10,274 nt of DNA from Bacteroidales bacterium. GTDB lineage: Bacteria > Bacteroidota > Bacteroidia > Bacteroidales > PUMT01. The stretch is taken from NCBI GenBank assembly GCA_007119075.1, contig SKQJ01000279.1, positions 1 to 10,274 on the forward strand. Reading direction: 5' to 3'. A model generated the notes under the pieces. It was not told the origin of the DNA and searched no databases. It was given only the letters and a program-made list of their open reading frames with translations. Below, piece after piece: positions 1-7,886 of the stretch; position 1 is the stretch's first letter, and each line of letters opens with the position of its first letter. The position numbers and the translations under genes were made by a program.

Positions 1-705
1 AGCTATCCCGTCCTCTACCTGCTTCACGGTGCCGGCGACGACCAGTCCGGCTGGATCCAGTTTGGAGAAGTGATGCATATAACCGATAAGGCCATAAGGG
101 AAGGCAAGGCAACTCCGGTGATAATCGTGATGCCCGATGCAAACACAGGCCACAGGGGCTATTTCAACCATATCAACGGGGGATGGAGGTATGAGGATTT
201 CTTTTTCCAGGAGCTTATGCCATATGTCGAAAACAAATACAGGATAAGGAAGGAAAAACGGTTCCGGGCAATTGCCGGTCTGTCGATGGGCGGCGGAGGA
301 ACATTCATGTATGCCCTCCGGAGGCCGGACCTGTTCTCATCGGCTGCTCCCCTAAGCGCCTACGTGGGTCCGCTGAACTTTGAGGAGGCCAGGGACAGAT
401 TCAGGTTTGCCGGCGACACGGAAGCCGTTTCCGAAGCAGCTCTAAGGGAATACTGGGAAAACCATAACGCAATATCGCTTATAAACAAATTGTCCGAAGA
501 GAATAAAAGGGCGGTGCGCTGGTATATCGACTGCGGCGACGATGATTTCCTTTACGAGGGAAACAGCCTGGTACACATAGCCATGAAAAAGAATGATATC
601 CCGCATGAATTCAGGATAAGGGACGGAGGCCACACCTGGACCTACTGGAGGGAATCGCTTCCGAAGGTGCTGGAGTTTGTTTCACAGGCCTTTCATCAAT
701 ACTGA
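1..705 (+). CDS. CE1-like esterase, alpha/beta hydrolase (5' truncated by window edge)
   Basis: The frame is open from base 1, so the N-terminus lies outside the window; 234 residues are visible. They show an alpha/beta-hydrolase core of the esterase D / feruloyl-acetyl esterase (CE1-like) type. It opens with a YPVLYLLHG strand and oxyanion-region motif, followed by a VIIVMPD strand. The nucleophile elbow is GLSMGG (Ser codon 283-285, visible residue 95). The acid is in the DCGDDDF motif (Asp near residue 182) and the histidine is in GGHTW (residue 211), so the triad is complete. Such enzymes hydrolyse acyl esters, often acetyl or feruloyl groups on plant polysaccharides, and are commonly periplasmic in Bacteroidota; a signal peptide cannot be checked here. 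An in-frame ATG at 70 is internal, because conserved sequence precedes it. The gene converges on the SGNH acetylesterase across a 148-base gap. The fold and catalytic class are secure; the substrate is not known. Confidence 0.9.
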   Translation, partial: SYPVLYLLHGAGDDQSGWIQFGEVMHITDKAIREGKATPVIIVMPDANTGHRGYFNHINGGWRYEDFFFQELMPYVENKYRIRKEKRFRAIAGLSMGGGGTFMYALRRPDLFSSAAPLSAYVGPLNFEEARDRFRFAGDTEAVSEAALREYWENHNAISLINKLSEENKRAVRWYIDCGDDDFLYEGNSLVHIAMKKNDIPHEFRIRDGGHTWTYWRESLPKVLEFVSQAFHQY

Positions 706-853
706 TGCTCTTCAGATTTGGCAGCTGTCCTGATCCGGGCCCCTGACCGGTAATCCGTTCTGAGCTGAAGCAGGCAATCGTTTGGTGAAGCGCCGGTGCT
801 TTTCGTGTCCAGGCAGGCAGCCATTCTCTTCAAAAAGGCCAGCAAGTTTCCGC

Positions 854-2299
854 CTATTTAACCCCATGGGTGATTCCCGGCCATTCATCTGTCCTGAAGG
901 GTGAGGCCGGAAGGCCTTCTGCATTGTACAGGTTGGCATCGTCGGGATTGTTAGCCCAGCCATAACGCACGGCAACAGGATTTTTCACCCTGTTGCTGTA
1001 AACAACGACCTGATCGCCCTCTATGAAAGCCTGGGCCCAGTGAAATTTCCTATCCTCTCCGGCAATGGCAAAACCTTTCAGGTACCCGTACCTGTCCATC
1101 GCCGTCAATCCGCCGCCGACCGATGCAAAGTCCAGTCTTATTATGTCGCCTTCGATACTCATTGAGCTGTAAACCGGTCCCGAATGGACAATATCCCTGC
1201 CATATGCAACCTTCAGGGCGGAAAGGGCAAGCCTTTTGCCGACATCCTGTTTGTTAAGGGGGTGAATATCATCAGCTTCTCCAATATCAATGGCTACCGC
1301 CATACCTGTAGCTGGAAGGGCCAGCGCCATTGCCTGGGCCTCCCTGAGCTCGGCCCAGCCGCTTTCTGACGGTTCATTTGCCGGAGCCATAAAATTGGCA
1401 AGCTGAACAAAAAGGAAAGGCATATTTTCCTGCCTCCATTGCTTTCTCCAGTCCCTTATCAGTACAGGGAAAATCTCCCTGTACTGGTGCGCCCTGCCTG
1501 AATTGGATTCTCCCTGGTACCAGATAACGCCCATTATGGCAAAGGAAGCAATTGGATTTATCATCCCGTTGTAAAGCAGGGAAGGAAAACTGTTAGGGCC
1601 TCCGGCTCCCCGGTCTCCTGTCGGTGACACGGCTTCGGTCATTATTTCACGAAAGTCGTCAACAGAGGCGATGGATTCCCCGCTTATCCAGGTCTCCGCC
1701 ACGGTTCCGCCCCATGAAGAGTGAAGCAGTCCGACTGGCACACCCGTTTCGGTGTGAATATGACGACCGAAATAATATGCAACGGCAGAAAATGACGGAA
1801 CCGATTCCGGAGCGCAGACAAGCCATTCTCCGCCTGAAAGATCATCAGCCGGGGCTGCATCCATGGTACGGGGCACAGTGAAAAGCCTTATTTCGGGATA
1901 ATTTGCAAGCCGGGCTTCATTATCCGGGTCGGCAGAGCGGCTGACCGGCCATTCCATGTTGGACTGCCCGCTGCATAACCATACATCGCCTATCAGTATA
2001 TTGGAGAACTCAATTGAGTTTTTCCCCTGAACCCTCATTTGAAAAGGTCCCCCGGCCTTCATCGGATGCAGGCTTACCTCCCACCTGCCATCCCTGTCAG
2101 TTCTGGTTTCCTGTTTCTGATCGCCGAGCATGACGGCTACCCTTTCATCCGGATCGCCCCAGCCCCATATACGAATACCGGCATCTCTCTGGAGTACCAT
2201 GTTATCACCGAATATAAGGGGCATGCGTATATTGGCGGAGATTGCCGGGGATAATCCCAGCAGCACAAATATGATTATAAAGCAACGTTTTGATCTCAT
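854..2299 (-). CDS. Secreted sialate O-acetylesterase family SGNH hydrolase
   Basis: A 481-residue protein, full length for the sialate 9-O-acetylesterase (SASA) family. The chosen start (ATG read from 2299) gives a clean Sec signal peptide: a basic MRSKR end, a hydrophobic FIIIFVLLGL core and probable cleavage after AISA near residue 22. The frame stays open upstream to 2407, but that 36-residue extension would bury the signal and covers the likely promoter. SGNH blocks are visible: GQSNMEW (nucleophile Ser113), SSWGGT (about 194-199), WYQGESN (about 260-266) and DDIHP (Asp344, His346). The N-terminal part (about 25-105), including FGDNMVLQRD, is the usual beta-rich domain of the family. The enzyme should remove O-acetyl groups from sialic acids or from acetylated plant polysaccharides outside the cytoplasm. 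The neighbouring esterase and sugar genes favour a general glycan deacetylase role. Substrate is inferred; family and active site are seen directly. Confidence 0.93.
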   Translation of the reverse strand: MRSKRCFIIIFVLLGLSPAISANIRMPLIFGDNMVLQRDAGIRIWGWGDPDERVAVMLGDQKQETRTDRDGRWEVSLHPMKAGGPFQMRVQGKNSIEFSNILIGDVWLCSGQSNMEWPVSRSADPDNEARLANYPEIRLFTVPRTMDAAPADDLSGGEWLVCAPESVPSFSAVAYYFGRHIHTETGVPVGLLHSSWGGTVAETWISGESIASVDDFREIMTEAVSPTGDRGAGGPNSFPSLLYNGMINPIASFAIMGVIWYQGESNSGRAHQYREIFPVLIRDWRKQWRQENMPFLFVQLANFMAPANEPSESGWAELREAQAMALALPATGMAVAIDIGEADDIHPLNKQDVGKRLALSALKVAYGRDIVHSGPVYSSMSIEGDIIRLDFASVGGGLTAMDRYGYLKGFAIAGEDRKFHWAQAFIEGDQVVVYSNRVKNPVAVRYGWANNPDDANLYNAEGLPASPFRTDEWPGITHGVK

Positions 2300-2373
2300 G
2301 GCGCCGGATGCTTTTTTTTGGAATTTCCTGTCATTCGTCAGTTTATATAAACCGGGTTTAAATACAACCAGTT

Positions 2374-2408
2374 CAAAGGTAAACCAAAATTGTGTTCCAT
2401 GGCACAAA
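2374..2408 (-). promoter_or_regulatory. Candidate promoter for the SGNH acetylesterase
   Basis: On the minus strand TACCTTTG (2381 down to 2374) matches the Bacteroides -7 consensus TAnnTTTG at every fixed position. A TTTG (2408 down to 2405) lies upstream, but the 23-base spacer is a little longer than the usual roughly 20, so the -33 element is weaker. The site is about 75 bases before the chosen ATG, leaving an AT-rich leader that includes a run of eight A residues. It supports the start at 2299 over the longer open frame. Sequence match only. Confidence 0.45.
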
Positions 2409-2430
2409 TTCAGGAAAATTGATGCCCTGC

Positions 2431-2461
2431 TTGTATTAATGGCGAAATCACATTATATTGC
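2431..2461 (+). promoter_or_regulatory. Candidate promoter for the small exported protein and exporter genes
   Basis: TTG at 2431-2433 is followed after 20 bases by TATATTGC (2454-2461), which resembles the Bacteroides -7 box TAnnTTTG except at its last two fixed positions. It lies 36 bases before the ATG at 2498, a sensible distance for a short AT-rich leader. The next rightward genes follow at gaps of 47, 62 and 16 bases, so transcription from here could run through the exporter and the first oxidoreductase. Weak match in an AT-rich stretch. Confidence 0.3.
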
Positions 2462-2497
2462 ATCACAAAATCCAAAATACTAATTCAATACGCCTTT

Positions 2498-2890
2498 ATG
2501 ATGAGAAATTTCAAATTTTGCTTAGGGATCATGCTGACTTTCTTCGTAATCAGCGGCTTCAATACCGTCGCGGAGAAAGCCGAAAAACCGCTTCTCGGAT
2601 CGTGGGTCTTTAATATCAGTCAGGCTCCATGGGAGTACAGCAAGGGGAGGGTTGTCTTTGAAAACAATGATGAAAATGTGATGACCGGAAAAATAGTATT
2701 CGACAGTGGTTTTGAATTAAGAATAGGGAAAATTACCCGGGAGGAAGATAAGGTCATTATGGAAACCTTTGTCCAGGGCTACCCGGTAAAAACTGTCGTG
2801 ACCCTCAAAGAGGACACTCTCACCGGTTATACCGAAACGCCCGATGGCAATATTCCATTTACCGCCAAAAGATATATACCGGAAGAATAA
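2498..2890 (+). CDS. Small exported protein of unknown function
   Basis: A 130-residue protein that I cannot assign to a named family. Residues 1-26 look like a Sec signal peptide: MMRNFK basic end, hydrophobic CLGIMLTFFVISGF, probable cleavage around residues 22-26. The mature part of about 105 residues has alternating beta-strand-like segments, a GSWVFNI motif near its start and an ending (LTGYTETPDGNIPFTAKR) that resembles the last strands of small lipocalin-like beta-barrels; this is by eye only. ATG at 2498 is followed at once by a second ATG at 2501, so the start is uncertain by one codon. No double-glycine leader is present, so it is unlikely to be classic cargo of the peptidase-exporter that begins 47 bases downstream. 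The tight spacing suggests co-transcription with it. It could be a periplasmic accessory protein or simply a neighbour. Confidence 0.75.
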   Translation: MMRNFKFCLGIMLTFFVISGFNTVAEKAEKPLLGSWVFNISQAPWEYSKGRVVFENNDENVMTGKIVFDSGFELRIGKITREEDKVIMETFVQGYPVKTVVTLKEDTLTGYTETPDGNIPFTAKRYIPEE

Positions 2891-2893
2891 AAC

Positions 2894-2921
2894 CGCAATA
2901 TCCGTGTGGCGCAATATTCGT
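2894..2921 (+). repeat. Short direct repeat just upstream of the exporter gene
   Basis: CGCAATATCCGT (2894-2905) recurs as CGCAATATTCGT (2910-2921), 11 of 12 bases identical with a 16-base period. The pair fills most of the 47-base gap between the small exported protein and the ABC exporter and ends 16 bases before the ATG at 2938. It could be a regulator-binding site or a chance repeat. Confidence 0.5.
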
Positions 2922-2937
2922 AATACCCCCGGCCTGA

Positions 2938-5130
2938 ATGGCTTTTCCCCACTATAAACAACCCGATGCCATGGATTGCGGCCCCACCTGCCTGCGCATG
3001 GTGGCCGCTTTCTATGGCAAGCAATACAGGCTTGACACCCTTCGGGAACGCAGCCATATATCCCGCGAAGGCGTCAGCATGCTGGGCATCGCCAGGGCAG
3101 CGGAAAGCATAGGCTTTCGCACTATGGGCGTAAAACTCGGTATCGGCCAGCTTACCGGGGAAGCACCATTGCCCGCTATCATTCACTGGCGCCAGGACCA
3201 TTTTGTTGTCCTTTATAAAATCACACGAAAAAAAGGAAGGGAGCTCTTTCATATCTCCGACCCTGCCGGGGGAATGGTACGTCTCGAACGGGAGGAATTT
3301 TTGCGCTACTGGGCATCTACCACCGAGCACGGCGAAAAAAAAGGCGTTGCCCTTTTGCTTGAACCCGGCCCCGATTTCCATTCAACCCCCGACGAGGTTG
3401 TCGACAAGACAAAATTCCGATATCTCTTCTCTTATCTCTCTCCCTACCGGAGACTGATAGTTCAGCTGTTCCTCGGACTCATACTGGGCAGCCTGCTGCA
3501 GCTTGCTTTTCCATTCCTAACCCAGGCAATAGTCGATCATGGTATTGGCACCAGGAACATAAGCTTCATCTATCTTGTCCTGATAGCACAGCTTGTGCTT
3601 ACTTTAAGCAGGGCCTCGGTCGATTTTATCAGGAACTGGATATTGCTGCATATCGGCACCAGGATAAATATTGCCCTGATTTCCGATTTCCTGGCCAAGA
3701 TGATGCGGTTGCCGATGAAGTTCTTCGACACGAAACTTACCGGCGACCTGATGCAGCGGATAGGCGATCACCGGCGGATTGAACTGTTTCTGACGGGTAC
3801 GACCCTGAACATAATGTTTTCACTTGTCAACCTGGTTGTATTCGGACTTGTACTGCTATATTACCACCTGCTGATTTTCACGGTGTTCCTTATCGGAAGC
3901 GTTCTATACGGGGTGTGGGTGTATGTATTTCTCAAACGACGGGCCGAGCTGGATCACAGAAGATTCGCACAGATGTCGGCAAACCAGAGCAACCTCATCC
4001 AGCTGATACAGGGGATGCAGGAGATAAAGCTGCAGAATTGTGAACAGCAGAAAAGATGGGAATGGGAAACCATCCAGGCCAGGTTGTTCAGAATTGGCAT
4101 CAGGGGACTGGCGCTCAGGCAATATCAGCATTCCGGGGCACTTGTGCTTAATGAGATCAAAAACATATTGATAACGGTAATTGCCGCTACTGCGGTCATA
4201 GAAGGCACCATGACCCTGGGCATGATGTTGGCCGTGCAGTATATTATCGGACAACTTAACAGTCCGATAGAACAGCTGATCGGCTTCTTCAACACTACCC
4301 AGGACGCCAGGATCAGCCTTGAAAGAATGGGAGAGATCCATGAGCGCAAGGAAGAGGAAGATCCGGAAAAGGAAAGATTGCATGAGATCCCGGCAGGTGC
4401 GGGAGTCGAAGTCAGGGATGTTTCATTCCAGTACGAGGGGCCCGAATCTGAACTTGTGCTGAACAATATTTCACTCTCAATTCCGCCGGGAAAACAAACC
4501 GCCCTGGTGGGCACCTCCGGCAGCGGAAAAACAACACTTGTAAAATTGCTTCTGGGTTTCTACCCGCCTGTTAAGGGAGAAATACTGGCAGGAGGCCGCA
4601 GGCTTGACATGTACAGTCTCAGCCAGTGGCGAAGGCACTGCGGGGTGGTGATGCAGGACGGGTTTATCTTTTCGCATACAATTGCAAACAACATAGCCCC
4701 CGGAGCTGAGAACATCGACAGGCAGAAGCTCCTGAACGCGGTCAGGATTGCAAATATAGACGAGTTTGTTGAAAGTCTTCCCCTGGGATTCAACACCAGG
4801 ATCGGCAGCGAAGGTCACGGACTCAGCCAGGGCCAGAAACAAAGGCTTCTTATTGCCAGGGCAGTTTACAAGGATCCGGAATATATATTTTTTGACGAGG
4901 CAACCAATGCCCTGGATGCCAACAACGAAAAAGTCATACTGGAAAATCTGCAGGAGTTTTTCACGGGCCGGACGGTGGTGGTTGTAGCCCACAGGCTAAG
5001 CACCGTAAAGAATGCCGACCAGATAATAGTACTTGACAAGGGCAAAATAGTTGAGTCGGGAACACATGAAGAACTCATCGGCAAAAGAGGAGCCTATTAT
5101 ATACTGGTAAAAAACCAGCTCGAATTGTAA
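2938..5130 (+). CDS. Peptidase-containing ABC exporter (C39 peptidase, membrane domain and ATPase)
   Basis: A 730-residue inner-membrane transporter of the bacteriocin/lantibiotic (SunT-like, PCAT) type, full length. Residues 1-130 form a C39 cysteine peptidase: Gln8 (oxyanion), Cys14 in DCGPTCL, His88 in DHFVVL and Asp108 in SDPAGG, so the catalytic set is intact. Residues about 160-455 are the membrane domain with several hydrophobic helices (for example 172-200, 208-225, 290-330, 400-440). Residues about 488-730 are the nucleotide-binding domain: Walker A GTSGSGKTT (525-533), Q-loop Gln573, signature LSQGQ (629-633, versus LSGGQ), Walker B YIFFDEAT with Glu654, D-loop ALD and His685. This family cleaves a leader after a double glycine in the cytoplasm and exports the peptide. 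The HlyD partner follows after 62 bases. No precursor peptide was found nearby, so the cargo is unknown. Confidence 0.95.
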   Translation: MAFPHYKQPDAMDCGPTCLRMVAAFYGKQYRLDTLRERSHISREGVSMLGIARAAESIGFRTMGVKLGIGQLTGEAPLPAIIHWRQDHFVVLYKITRKKGRELFHISDPAGGMVRLEREEFLRYWASTTEHGEKKGVALLLEPGPDFHSTPDEVVDKTKFRYLFSYLSPYRRLIVQLFLGLILGSLLQLAFPFLTQAIVDHGIGTRNISFIYLVLIAQLVLTLSRASVDFIRNWILLHIGTRINIALISDFLAKMMRLPMKFFDTKLTGDLMQRIGDHRRIELFLTGTTLNIMFSLVNLVVFGLVLLYYHLLIFTVFLIGSVLYGVWVYVFLKRRAELDHRRFAQMSANQSNLIQLIQGMQEIKLQNCEQQKRWEWETIQARLFRIGIRGLALRQYQHSGALVLNEIKNILITVIAATAVIEGTMTLGMMLAVQYIIGQLNSPIEQLIGFFNTTQDARISLERMGEIHERKEEEDPEKERLHEIPAGAGVEVRDVSFQYEGPESELVLNNISLSIPPGKQTALVGTSGSGKTTLVKLLLGFYPPVKGEILAGGRRLDMYSLSQWRRHCGVVMQDGFIFSHTIANNIAPGAENIDRQKLLNAVRIANIDEFVESLPLGFNTRIGSEGHGLSQGQKQRLLIARAVYKDPEYIFFDEATNALDANNEKVILENLQEFFTGRTVVVVAHRLSTVKNADQIIVLDKGKIVESGTHEELIGKRGAYYILVKNQLEL

Positions 5131-5192
5131 AAATTTAATAAATTTACCCCCGGTATGCAGGCAGGGTTGCTACCACCAATTATTAAACATCA

Positions 5193-6527
5193 ATGACCGG
5201 GAAGACAAAATCCAGCAGCAAAGCGGAAAACATCCACCTGCGTTCGGATGAGGTCCGGGAAATACTGGGAAAGCCTCCCGGATGGATCGTCACCTGGGGC
5301 ACGGCCATACTGTTCCTTATCATAGTCATCGTAATATCCGGCAGCAGTTTTTTTAGTTATCCTGACATTGTTCCCGCCCCCGTGATCATTACCAAGGAAA
5401 ATCCTCCCTCTCTCCTGATAGCCAGAACCGCCGGAAAACCGGAAGTGATCTTCTTCATGGACGGATCAGAGGTCAGGAAAAATGATACTCTGGCTGTAAT
5501 GGAAAATGCGGCTCGTCACACCGATATTTTCCGTTTGCGTGAAAACATCAGGCTTTTTAACAGCCTGCTTCGGTCGGAAGGTGACATTATATCGTTCGAA
5601 ATTCCGGGTGATCTCGTTCTCGGGGAAGTCCAGCCTTCGTTTAATCAATTTACGTCAGCACTCCATGATTACAGGATTTTTGTAAGCCAGGATTTCTATG
5701 AAAAAAGAATTGCGGCACTTACTGATGAGCTTAAAGAGTATGAAAATTACCGTGAAAACCTTGTCAGGCAGGCATCACTTGCCCGGCGTGACCTGCAGCT
5801 CCAGCTTACCCAGTTTGCCAGGGACTCCCTTCTCTATGTGTCAAATGTGATCTCGGTCTCCGAGTATGAAAAGGCTCACGCGATCCTTCTGAGCAAGCAA
5901 AAGGCGCTTGAATCTGCAAGCCTTGCCATTGCCGATGCCGGCATAACAATTGCGAGGCTGGAAAGAACCATCACCGATACGACACTGGAAAAAGAAGAAA
6001 AACAACAGGTTCTGGCAACAGGCTTGCTGAATACGTTCAGGCAGCTTGAAAGCTCCCTTGCCTTCTGGGAATATTCCCATCTTATGGTTGCGCCTGCTGC
6101 CGGCAGGCTCAATTATCTCTCTGTGTGGAGCAACCTGCAGGAGGTACGGCCGGGGGATGCTGTTTTCAGCATTATTCCCGAAGATCCCGGTGGTCTGCAT
6201 ACCAGGCTCACCGTTCCTTTCAGGGGTGCGGGGAAAGTGAGGCCGGGCCAAAGGGTCAATATCAAGCTCGACGGCTATCCCTTCATGGAATTCGGGATGG
6301 TGGAAGGCCGTATCCATTCGGTTTCGGGAGCCCCTGTCGAAAACGGGTTTCCCGCAGTGGTCACCCTTACCAACGGCGCCATCACCTCTTTTGGCCGTGA
6401 GCTGGAGGTCATAAGGCAGCTGCCGGGAACCGCCGAAATCGCAACCGATGAAATGAGCCTGCTGGAAAGATTTGTAAGCCCGATCAGGCATGTCATGAAA
6501 AACAGGATTGTTAATTTTGAACAATAA
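5193..6527 (+). CDS. HlyD-family membrane fusion (periplasmic adaptor) protein
   Basis: A 444-residue adaptor of a type I secretion system, usual length for the Bacteroidota exporter-linked group. It has a short cytoplasmic N-terminus with the sequence SDEVREILGKPPGWIV that typifies this group, then one transmembrane helix (about 32-53). Two halves of a lipoyl-like domain (about 70-105 and 295-325) bracket a long alpha-helical, coiled-coil-prone hairpin (about 155-290) rich in Leu, Glu, Lys and Arg. A C-terminal beta domain follows (about 335-420) containing GQRVNIKLDGYPF, a common HlyD feature. The protein should link the preceding ABC exporter to an outer-membrane TolC-like channel, which is not encoded in the window. 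Start at 5193 is the first ATG that keeps the conserved N-terminal motif; no Shine-Dalgarno is evident. The next gene begins 16 bases after its stop. Confidence 0.92.
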   Translation: MTGKTKSSSKAENIHLRSDEVREILGKPPGWIVTWGTAILFLIIVIVISGSSFFSYPDIVPAPVIITKENPPSLLIARTAGKPEVIFFMDGSEVRKNDTLAVMENAARHTDIFRLRENIRLFNSLLRSEGDIISFEIPGDLVLGEVQPSFNQFTSALHDYRIFVSQDFYEKRIAALTDELKEYENYRENLVRQASLARRDLQLQLTQFARDSLLYVSNVISVSEYEKAHAILLSKQKALESASLAIADAGITIARLERTITDTTLEKEEKQQVLATGLLNTFRQLESSLAFWEYSHLMVAPAAGRLNYLSVWSNLQEVRPGDAVFSIIPEDPGGLHTRLTVPFRGAGKVRPGQRVNIKLDGYPFMEFGMVEGRIHSVSGAPVENGFPAVVTLTNGAITSFGRELEVIRQLPGTAEIATDEMSLLERFVSPIRHVMKNRIVNFEQ

Positions 6528-6543
6528 ATTAAAAATAAACCAA

Positions 6544-7845
6544 ATGAAAAACATCTCCAGAAGGAAGTTTTTGCAAACCACCCTGGCCGGCGCGGCCGGT
6601 TTGTCAATGCTCCCGCACCTTAAAAGCTGCGGATCACCCAATGACACAATAAGACTCGGATTTATCGGACTCGGGCAACAGACACTGGGACTGATGCGCG
6701 GATTTAATTCCATCCCCGGCGTGCAGGTCGTTTCAGGTGCCGATGTTTACGGGATCAAGCGTGACCGGTTCAAGCATCTTCTTGACAATTATTATGATGA
6801 AATTGGCGAAAACGTCAGGGTCAATACTTACGAGGACTACAGGCAAATTCTTGATGACAGGTATGTTGACGGTGTTGTCATTTGTACGCCCGACCACTGG
6901 CATGCCATCCAGGCTATTGATGCCTGCAGGGCAGGCAAGGATGTCTATCTTGAAAAACCATTGACCTTCACCATTCATGAGGGTGTGGAAGTTGTCAGGG
7001 CTGTACGGGAGAACAACATAGTTCTTGGAGTGGGCAGCCAGCAAAGATCGGATATCAACTTCCACCATGCAGTGGTCATGGCCCAATCCGGTGCCATTGG
7101 CAAAATAGACAGGATATATGCATACGTGGGCGACTTCCCTTCGCCCTACAACCTGCCCGAAGAGCCGGTTCCGGCCGATCTGAACTGGGATTTGTGGCTG
7201 GGACCCAACCCTTATGTTCATTACAATCCAAGGCTCAACCCTCCTATTTCCCTTGATCCGGTTCAGAATGAAACTTTCTGGGCAGAATGGAGGTACTTCA
7301 AGGAAACCGGAGGGGGATTCATAACGGACTGGGGCGCCCATAACTTTGATATTGCACAGTGGGCCCTTGGTGAGGATAATGGCGGTCCGGTGGAAATCAT
7401 ACCCCCGGGCCATGGAGACGCCCAGTATCTTACTTACGTATACCGCAACGGCGCACGTGTGCTCAACAGGCCTTATGACGATGCTTTTACCCGCGGGGTT
7501 AAAATATGGGGAGAAAACGGATGGATAGAAGTTTCACGGGGACGCTATGATGCCTCCGACGATTCGCTTTTCCCGGAAGAAGAAGAATTAAGGGGCCACG
7601 GAGGTCTTCCTTATGAGACGGGCGTTCCCCATCTTGAAGATTTCATCATGGCCATGAGGCTCCGCCGCGACCCGGTCGTGCCGGCAGAAATCGGGAACAG
7701 AACTGCTGCCACATGCATCCTGGGAAATATCGCGTACGAGCTCGGCAGGCCTGTAAACTGGGATCCCGTCAGGCATTATTTTGTTGACGATCCAGAGGCC
7801 GAAAAATACTACCACCGGGAATACAGAACAGGCTACCAGCTGTAG
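6544..7845 (+). CDS. Tat-exported Gfo/Idh/MocA family oxidoreductase (first copy)
   Basis: A 433-residue NAD(P)-dependent sugar dehydrogenase-type protein. The start at 6544 places a twin-arginine signal at the very N-terminus (SRRKFLQTT, then a moderately hydrophobic LAGAAGLSML). The frame also opens at 6508, but that would overlap the HlyD stop and push the signal inward. A Rossmann fold starts at about residue 37 with GFIGLG (39-44). The family motif EKP is at 137-139 (Lys138), and DWGAH (Asp262, His266) gives the usual DxxxH catalytic pair. Such enzymes oxidise or reduce hydroxyl/keto groups on sugars or inositols; in Bacteroidota some Tat-exported members act in 3-keto-glycoside chemistry, but the substrate here is unknown. 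Cys29 in LKSC just after the signal loosely resembles a lipobox. The 16-base gap suggests co-transcription with the exporter pair. A paralogue follows downstream. Confidence 0.93.
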   Translation: MKNISRRKFLQTTLAGAAGLSMLPHLKSCGSPNDTIRLGFIGLGQQTLGLMRGFNSIPGVQVVSGADVYGIKRDRFKHLLDNYYDEIGENVRVNTYEDYRQILDDRYVDGVVICTPDHWHAIQAIDACRAGKDVYLEKPLTFTIHEGVEVVRAVRENNIVLGVGSQQRSDINFHHAVVMAQSGAIGKIDRIYAYVGDFPSPYNLPEEPVPADLNWDLWLGPNPYVHYNPRLNPPISLDPVQNETFWAEWRYFKETGGGFITDWGAHNFDIAQWALGEDNGGPVEIIPPGHGDAQYLTYVYRNGARVLNRPYDDAFTRGVKIWGENGWIEVSRGRYDASDDSLFPEEEELRGHGGLPYETGVPHLEDFIMAMRLRRDPVVPAEIGNRTAATCILGNIAYELGRPVNWDPVRHYFVDDPEAEKYYHREYRTGYQL

Positions 7846-7886
7846 CCGAACTGTCGCGGCTGCACAGGTCTTTAAAATATGCCGGA

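Noticed and set aside
706..853. Gap between the two convergent esterase genes, examined for a bidirectional terminator
   Set aside because: No stem followed by a T-run was found on either strand; only minor GC-rich symmetry (GGGCCC at 737-742).
2300..2407. N-terminal extension of the SGNH acetylesterase to an ATG at 2407
   Set aside because: It would place 36 residues before an obvious signal peptide and cover a perfect -7 promoter-like box, so the ATG at 2299 is preferred.
2130..2483. Plus-strand frame of 117 codons considered as a possible exporter cargo
   Set aside because: It overlaps the 5' part of the acetylesterase on the other strand, has no leader with a double glycine and a shadow-like composition.
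5841..6713. Long open frame on the minus strand (290 codons) opposite the HlyD gene
   Set aside because: It crosses the end of one well-supported gene and the start of another, and its translation is rich in Cys, Pro, Arg and His with no recognisable motif. It is an antisense shadow.
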